Assembly: GCA_017519685.1 (NCBI GenBank)
Contig: JAFWRV010000407.1
Span: forward strand, 1-10,082
Reading direction: 5' to 3'
DNA length: 10,082 bases
Source of the DNA: Clostridia bacterium
GTDB taxonomy: Bacteria > Bacillota > Clostridia > Oscillospirales > Acutalibacteraceae
Shown here one piece after another: positions 6,366-10,082 of the stretch. The stretch's first letter is position 1, and every line of letters begins with the position of its first letter. The notes under the pieces are model-generated. The model was given only the letters and a program-made list of their open reading frames with translations. It did not search any database and was not told the DNA's origin. Both the position numbers and the translations under genes were made by a program.

Positions 6366-7145
6366 ATGACGGTTCAGCTGTTCTTTAAAATTGTTTCAGC
6401 CACATTTATGGCAATAATTACTGCGATTACGGGGGTGTTCGGAATGGCTCCGGAACAGAAAGAAATTTGTATGATAGCGCACCGCGGTTACAGCGGCAGA
6501 TATCCCGAAAACACGGCTCTTGCCTTTGAAAAGGCGGCGGAAAACGGCTCCGGCGGAGCGGAAACCGATGTCAGGATAACCAAAGACGGAGTTTATGTGC
6601 TGAGTCACAATTCGGAAGTCGTTCTCAAAGACGGTACCGAGCTTGACGTTGCCGGTCACACATTTGCGGAGCTTACCGCGCAGCCGCTTAAAAACAAAAA
6701 GACACTAGATGAGGTTTATCTTTGCACATATAAAGAGTATCTTGAGATAATGAAAAAGCATAATATGGTTTGTTTCATTGAGCTCAAGGGAGAATTCAGC
6801 GATGAGCAGGTCAGGGAGATTTTCCAGATAGCCAAAGAAACCTACGACCTGAAAAAGTGCATCCTTCAGTCGTTTGAGTTTGAGAATCTCATCCGCGCCC
6901 GTAAGTATTTTGAGGAGCTTCCGATAATGCTGACCTACGGTCAGGGCGACGGAGATTACTCTAAATGCTTTGAATACGGCATTTCAATTGACGCGGACTA
7001 TCAGGTCGCTACCGAGGAAATGGTTAAGGAATTCCACGACAGAGGACTTGAGGTCGGAGTATGGACAGTCAACGATCCGTTCTCGCTTGCCTATTGCAAG
7101 TCGCTTGGAGTTGACTATATAGAATCCGATTATTTCGGAAAATAA
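6366..7145 (+). CDS. Glycerophosphodiester phosphodiesterase, GDPD family, with N-terminal membrane segment
   Basis: The family hydrolyses glycerophosphodiesters, from phospholipid breakdown or teichoic acid, to glycerol 3-phosphate and an alcohol. The TIM-barrel motifs are all visible in the 259 residues: AHRGYSGRYPENT at 38-50 with catalytic H39 and R40, AETDVRITKDG at 65-75 with metal ligands E66 and D68, H81, FIELKG at 137-142 with E139 and K141, and GVWTVND at 231-237. After H81 comes Asn, where HD is usual. Residues 4-26 form a hydrophobic segment before the domain, so the enzyme is probably membrane-anchored or exported. No lipobox cysteine is present, so it is not a lipoprotein. AAGGAG overlaps the stop of the lipoprotein gene and serves the ATG at 6366, which argues for co-transcription. 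Exact substrate cannot be read from sequence. Confidence 0.92.
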   Translation: MTVQLFFKIVSATFMAIITAITGVFGMAPEQKEICMIAHRGYSGRYPENTALAFEKAAENGSGGAETDVRITKDGVYVLSHNSEVVLKDGTELDVAGHTFAELTAQPLKNKKTLDEVYLCTYKEYLEIMKKHNMVCFIELKGEFSDEQVREIFQIAKETYDLKKCILQSFEFENLIRARKYFEELPIMLTYGQGDGDYSKCFEYGISIDADYQVATEEMVKEFHDRGLEVGVWTVNDPFSLAYCKSLGVDYIESDYFGK

Positions 7146-7164
7146 ATTCAGGATAATAAAACAC

Positions 7165-7202
7165 AAAACAGTTTCACGGGACACCCGTGAAACTGTTTTT
7201 TT
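7165..7202. terminator. Strong hairpin terminator, probably bidirectional
   Basis: A perfect 16-base stem (AAAACAGTTTCACGGG at 7165-7180 with its complement at 7184-7199) closes a three-base ACA loop. On the plus strand a run of seven T covers 7196-7202, ending the yfbR unit. On the minus strand the hairpin is followed by TTTTGTGTTTTA, so it can also stop transcripts from ktrA, whose stop codon is about 45 bases away. Confidence 0.93.
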
Positions 7203-7244
7203 AATGAATAATATATAATGATATTAAGTGACCGCGTTTAAATA

Positions 7245-7898
7245 TCAGGAAAGCACGTGGAAATATTTCTGAATCTGTTTTGTTTCACCCATAACCAGCA
7301 TCGTGGTGCCGGGTGTGAGTTCGGTTTCGGCGGTTATTGTCGGATTGAATTTTCCGTTGTTTTTGAGAGCCACAATGTTGATGTTGTATTTTTTGCGTAT
7401 ATCGAGTTTGCCGATTGTAAGCCCTATCCAGTTTGACGGAACTTCGAGCTCATAAACCGCGTGCTCGTCGTCAAGACTTATGAAATCGAGAACGTGGTCG
7501 GAGCCGTAACGGATTGCCGCCCATCTCGCCATCTGCTTTTCAGGATAGAGCACGGAATCCGCGCCTATATGACGGAGAAGCTTTTCGTGAGTTTCGTCAT
7601 CCGCTCTCGCGACGATGTATTTCGCGCCGAGTTCCTTTAATGTAAGCGTTGACTCAAGCGACGATTTGAAATCTCCGCCGATTGTATTGAATATAAGGTC
7701 ATAGTTGTTGATGCCGAGTTCCTTGAGGAAGGCCTTGTCGGTGCAGTCGCCTATCTGCCCGTTTGTGACGTACGGCATAACATCCTCGACTCTTTCCTCG
7801 ACGATGTCAACCGCCATAACCTCACAGTTTTTGTCATAAAGCTGGACCGCTATTTTCTGACCGAGGTCACCGAGACCGATGAGTAATATTGATTTCAT
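7245..7898 (-). CDS. ktrA: Potassium uptake gating subunit KtrA (TrkA family, single RCK unit)
   Basis: This cytoplasmic regulatory protein assembles as a ring on the KtrB channel and gates potassium flow in response to bound nucleotides. The 217-residue length matches a single RCK unit (KtrA/KtrC type) rather than the double-length proteobacterial TrkA. The Rossmann nucleotide-binding loop GLGDLG is at 8-13, the acidic residue ending strand 2 is D31, and GDCTD lies at 50-54. VARADDETHEKLLRHIGAD at 96-114 followed by VLYPEKQMA is standard for the RCK_N domain. A TrkA_C (RCK_C) domain covers about 137-215; in other Firmicutes this domain binds cyclic di-AMP. The gene begins 10 bases after ktrB, with AAGGAGA overlapping the ktrB stop, so the two are translated from one message. 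The bidirectional hairpin at 7165-7202 would end it. Confidence 0.94.
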   Translation of the reverse strand: MKSILLIGLGDLGQKIAVQLYDKNCEVMAVDIVEERVEDVMPYVTNGQIGDCTDKAFLKELGINNYDLIFNTIGGDFKSSLESTLTLKELGAKYIVARADDETHEKLLRHIGADSVLYPEKQMARWAAIRYGSDHVLDFISLDDEHAVYELEVPSNWIGLTIGKLDIRKKYNINIVALKNNGKFNPTITAETELTPGTTMLVMGETKQIQKYFHVLS

Positions 7899-7908
7899 TT
7901 TATTCTCC

Positions 7909-9249
7909 TTAACCGACTGTTATTTTTTCGCGCGGGTAATTATCGGATTTAAGATGACTGCCGGGTAACGCGGCGTAAATCAGCGTCAGCGCGCCGACTC
8001 TGCCGAGATACATCAGTATCATCAGAATTATTCTTGAAGCGATGTGAAGAGACGGGGTTATGCCGAGAGTCAGACCTACCGTGCCGACGGCGCTCGCGGT
8101 TTCGAAAAGGCAGAGATAAAGAGGAATTCCTTCAATCTGCGAAATTGCTATCGCGCTTGAAATAAAAGCGGTAAGATACATAGTCAGCACAGTTGACGCT
8201 CTTTTAACCGCTTCGGGCTCAATGCGTCTGCGCAGCATTACGCCGTCATTCTTTCTCGTGAAGGTCGCGGACATATTGGCAAACAAAACTGCAATTGTCG
8301 TTACTTTCATACCGCCCGCGGTTGAGCCGGGCGCACCGCCGATAAGCATCAGCACCGTCATTATAGCCCTGCCGCCGCCGGTAAGCGCCGAAAAATCAAC
8401 AGAGTTGAAGCCTGCCGTTCTCGGTGTAACCGCCTGGAAAAGAGAAACGAGAATTCTTCTTCTGAGCGTCATATCCGAGAAATCAACAAAGAAAAACCAG
8501 ATTGACGGAAGAACAATCAAAACCGCGCTCGTTATAAGGATAACTTTACTCTGCATTCTGAATCTTTTCAGGTGAATACCGTTTTCCCTGAAATCATCCC
8601 AGGTGAAAAAACCGATGCCGCCGATGACAATCAGAAGAATCACGACAATGATTACCGCGGGGTTGTCACCGAACGAAACGATTGACTGAAACGGCTCGCC
8701 GGAGGTGCCCATAAGATCGAAGCCGGCGTTGCAGAATGCCGAAATCGAAACGAAAAACGCTTTCCAGATTCCTCTTGTCCCGTACGTTTTGATAAACGGA
8801 GCCAGAAGAAGCAGCGCTCCCGACAGCTCAACGGCAAGAGCCGTCCTGATTACAAACAGGGTTATTTTTACAATTCCGCCGACCTGGTTTGCGGAGATTG
8901 ATTCCATCATCGTGCTGCGCTGGAGCAGATTTATTTTGCGGCCCGATATCATTGAAAGCGATGCCGCGACAGTCACTACTCCGAGTCCGCCTATCTGAAT
9001 CAGAATGAGAATTACCGCCTGGCCGAAATAAGACCAGGTGCTCGCGGTGTCACGGACAACGAGGCCTGTTACACAGGTTGCCGATACCGCGGTAAACAGA
9101 GCGTCCCCGAACGGAGTGAACGTTCTGCTCTGCGAAGCGACGGGAAGCATCAGCAGCAGCGTGCCGGCAAGGATGACTCCCGCGAATCCGATGACGATGT
9201 ATTGAAAGGCGGAGAGCCGCCTGTGTTGTTTCTTTAAGGGTTTTGTCAT
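7909..9249 (-). CDS. ktrB: Potassium uptake channel subunit KtrB (TrkH/HKT superfamily)
   Basis: KtrB is an integral membrane subunit that conducts potassium, probably together with sodium. The 446 residues contain four P-loop repeats, each with its selectivity-filter glycine: SATCVTGL (about 56-63, G62), SAFCNAGF (170-177, G176), AVTPRTAGF (273-281, G280) and SAVGTVGL (386-393, G392). Between the third and fourth repeats lies the flexible intramembrane gate loop MLIGGAPGSTAGGMK at 301-315, a KtrB hallmark. A conserved Arg in the last repeat (YLGRVGALTL) is present. The N-terminus is basic and cytoplasmic, followed by alternating hydrophobic segments. The ATG at 9247-9249 has GAGGA about 7 bases upstream. 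It is the first gene of a two-gene operon with ktrA. KtrB is preferred over proteobacterial TrkH because of length and the adjacent single-RCK partner. Confidence 0.95.
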   Translation of the reverse strand: MTKPLKKQHRRLSAFQYIVIGFAGVILAGTLLLMLPVASQSRTFTPFGDALFTAVSATCVTGLVVRDTASTWSYFGQAVILILIQIGGLGVVTVAASLSMISGRKINLLQRSTMMESISANQVGGIVKITLFVIRTALAVELSGALLLLAPFIKTYGTRGIWKAFFVSISAFCNAGFDLMGTSGEPFQSIVSFGDNPAVIIVVILLIVIGGIGFFTWDDFRENGIHLKRFRMQSKVILITSAVLIVLPSIWFFFVDFSDMTLRRRILVSLFQAVTPRTAGFNSVDFSALTGGGRAIMTVLMLIGGAPGSTAGGMKVTTIAVLFANMSATFTRKNDGVMLRRRIEPEAVKRASTVLTMYLTAFISSAIAISQIEGIPLYLCLFETASAVGTVGLTLGITPSLHIASRIILMILMYLGRVGALTLIYAALPGSHLKSDNYPREKITVG

Positions 9250-9275
9250 GTCTGTTTCCTCAGAGGTTTTTGTAT

Positions 9276-9304
9276 ATTTTAATCCAATATAATGAATAAG
9301 TCAA
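9276..9304 (-). promoter_or_regulatory. Sigma-A promoter of ktrB-ktrA
   Basis: On the minus strand the -35 box TTGACT (9299-9304) and the -10 box TAAAAT (9276-9281) are separated by exactly 17 bases. The start should fall near 9269, about 20 bases before the ktrB ATG. The leader is therefore too short for a cyclic di-AMP (ydaO) riboswitch, which often precedes potassium transporters in Firmicutes. Confidence 0.82.
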
Positions 9305-9315
9305 CCGCGGCGGCA

Positions 9316-9552
9316 TTACATTTTTGAAAGGCGGTAAAATATTCTGAATACCAGAATCCTTACCCCGCGGACAATCAGCCACACGGCGATACCGATAAGC
9401 GGAGCGAAACGCAGAGGTTTTCCGGCAAAGTAAAGAACGGCTCCGGCAACAAGAGTTGAGGGGACAATGACAGAAAGGGCATACATAAAATAGGCAATCG
9501 AGAATACCGCTCTGCCTGTTTTTTCGTTTCTTTTATCTTCTTCCGGATTCAT
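9316..9552 (-). CDS. Small two-helix membrane protein, function unknown
   Basis: I do not recognise this 78-residue protein. It has a charged cytoplasmic-type N-terminus (NPEEDKRNEKTGR), a hydrophobic helix at about 16-43, a short polar turn (GKPLRF) at about 44-49, a second hydrophobic helix at about 50-70, and a basic end (RIFYRLSKM). By the positive-inside rule both ends should face the cytoplasm. It is likely real: it has its own near-consensus promoter, a GGGGAAG site 7 bases before the ATG, and no competing gene in other frames. It lies 66 bases upstream of ktrB on the same strand. ktrB has its own promoter in that gap, but with no hairpin terminator visible between them, read-through into ktrB is possible. 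A role linked to potassium transport would be guesswork. Confidence 0.7.
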   Translation of the reverse strand: MNPEEDKRNEKTGRAVFSIAYFMYALSVIVPSTLVAGAVLYFAGKPLRFAPLIGIAVWLIVRGVRILVFRIFYRLSKM

Positions 9553-9572
9553 TTCATCACTTCCCCGTGATG

Positions 9573-9601
9573 ATTATACATTTTTTGTGTTTTATATTCA
9601 A
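9573..9601 (-). promoter_or_regulatory. Sigma-A promoter of the small membrane protein gene
   Basis: On the minus strand a -35 box TTGAAT (9596-9601) and a consensus -10 box TATAAT (9573-9578) have a 17-base spacer. The predicted start near 9566 lies at the ribosome binding site, so the leader would be only about 14 bases. An AT-rich stretch just upstream (9602-9621) could help as an UP element. Confidence 0.75.
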
Positions 9602-9603
9602 GT

Positions 9604-9621
9604 AATTATTTAATAATAATT
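9604..9621. repeat. AT-only inverted repeat upstream of the small membrane protein promoter
   Basis: Seven-base arms AATTATT and AATAATT flank a TAAT spacer, directly upstream of the -35 box at 9596-9601. It might be an operator or UP element, but an AT-only dyad of this size can easily occur by chance. Confidence 0.3.
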
Positions 9622-9670
9622 GTGCCGGAGCATACCGGTTTCCTCTCAATTTTTACAGCCTATGGTTTCC

Positions 9671-9696
9671 TCATCCGAAAGATTTCCATCGGATGA
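9671..9696. repeat. Inverted repeat with 8-base perfect arms upstream of the acetyltransferase gene
   Basis: Arms TCATCCGA (9671-9678) and TCGGATGA (9689-9696) flank a 10-base loop. They lie about 35 bases ahead of the -10 box of the acetyltransferase gene, where an upstream regulator could bind. No T run follows on either strand, and no gene ends here, so a terminator is unlikely. The rest of the 223-base gap at 9553-9775 shows only the two opposed promoters and the AT-rich repeat. Confidence 0.4.
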
Positions 9697-9731
9697 AAGT
9701 ACAAAAAGGTGTTTTAATACGGATAATAATA

Positions 9732-9740
9732 TGTTATAAT
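9732..9740 (+). promoter_or_regulatory. Extended -10 promoter of the acetyltransferase gene
   Basis: TG at 9732-9733 followed by one base and the consensus TATAAT (9735-9740) makes an extended -10 element. The matching -35 position (about 9712-9717, TTTTAA) is weak, which extended -10 promoters tolerate. The predicted start near 9747 gives a leader of about 29 bases. Confidence 0.65.
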
Positions 9741-9775
9741 CAATTCAACAAATCGGAATTTGCGGAGGGAAGAAC

Positions 9776-10082
9776 TTGAAACAAATATTTGAATCTGACA
9801 GGATCAGCTTTGTCGAAATATCGGAACTCTTGATAAACGATTACCTCATAATGATAAATGATAACGAAAACGTCAACAGGTTTATATATAAAACTAAAAG
9901 AGACAGGCAGTTTACCGCGGAAGACGAAACCGTATGGGTACGTAAAAAGCTTGAAGAAAAAGCCGTGATCTTTTCCATGATCGAGAAGAAAACCGGGGCC
10001 TTTATCGGGAATATCGAACTTATGGAGATCAGTGATTCGGTCAAGGAACTCGGAATCGCCATAACCGCAAAAAAGCAGAATA
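9776..10082 (+). CDS. GNAT-family N-acetyltransferase, C-terminal part cut by the window edge
   Basis: This reading frame is open for 102 codons from a TTG at 9776-9778 to the right edge. The TTG is chosen because GGAGGG at 9764-9769 stands 6 bases upstream and no ATG fits; an internal ATG about 25 codons in would lose the first conserved segment. The visible part begins FESDRISFVEISE and contains FTAEDETVWVRKKLEEK, VIFSMIEKKTGAFIGNIEL and ELGIAITAKKQN. This is the strand 2-4 pattern of Acetyltransf_3 (RimJ/RimL-like) proteins, which transfer acetyl from acetyl-CoA to an amine. The acetyl-CoA-binding Q/RxxGxG/A loop should come just beyond the edge. The substrate (a ribosomal protein, an antibiotic or a small amine) cannot be told. 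Confidence 0.82.
   Translation, partial: MKQIFESDRISFVEISELLINDYLIMINDNENVNRFIYKTKRDRQFTAEDETVWVRKKLEEKAVIFSMIEKKTGAFIGNIELMEISDSVKELGIAITAKKQN

Noticed and set aside
9250..9275. Cyclic di-AMP (ydaO-type) riboswitch in front of ktrB
   Set aside because: The promoter places the transcript start about 20 bases before the ATG, far too short for this riboswitch.
9671..9696. Rho-independent terminator
   Set aside because: No T run follows the hairpin on either strand and no gene on either strand ends just before it.
1..10082. Mobile element, CRISPR, defence system or prophage
   Set aside because: No transposase, integrase, repeat-spacer array or defence-domain gene is visible; the genes are housekeeping types with even codon use.

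Overview
The window looks like a chromosomal segment from a Clostridia-type Firmicute of moderate GC, in the broad Oscillospiraceae/Ruminococcaceae style. This placement is inferred from four things: a short HisG paired with HisZ, a YerC-type TrpR-family regulator heading the his genes, strong GGAGG ribosome binding sites with several GTG/TTG starts, and sigma-A promoters with 16-17 base spacers. I see no rRNA, tRNA, CRISPR, transposase or phage genes. The gene content is mostly housekeeping and coding density is high.

Region 1 (1-4294, minus strand) is the front of a histidine biosynthesis operon, transcribed in the order yerC/hisR - hisZ - hisG - hisD - hisC. Each junction overlaps (14, 1, 4 and 8 bases), which suggests translational coupling. 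hisC runs off the left edge with about 20 residues missing. HisZ and HisG form the ATP phosphoribosyltransferase of the first step, HisC makes histidinol phosphate, and HisD performs the final two oxidations. A sigma-A promoter lies 33 or so bases ahead of yerC, so there is no room for a T-box or long leader. Control by the TrpR-like protein acting on its own promoter is the simplest reading.

Region 2 (4295-4466) is a divergent control region. It holds the his promoter, a promoter for the rightward genes, and three dyad-symmetric sequences that are operator candidates.

Region 3 (4467-7202, plus strand) is a three-gene unit: a YfbR-type HD-domain 5'-deoxynucleotidase, a secreted lipoprotein built from two copies of an unrecognised domain, and a membrane-anchored glycerophosphodiester phosphodiesterase. 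It ends in a strong hairpin terminator that probably serves both strands. The nucleotidase and the phosphodiesterase both act on phosphoesters, but no shared pathway is proven.

Region 4 (7245-9304, minus strand) is a ktrB-ktrA potassium uptake operon with its own promoter: a TrkH/KtrB channel subunit followed by a single-RCK KtrA gating subunit.

Region 5 (9316-10082) holds a small two-helix membrane protein of unknown function on the minus strand, a 223-base divergent intergenic region with two inverted repeats, and the start of a GNAT acetyltransferase on the plus strand that runs off the right edge.

I found no convincing new defence, mobile or RNA system. The points most worth following are the palindromes between yerC and yfbR and the duplicated-domain lipoprotein.
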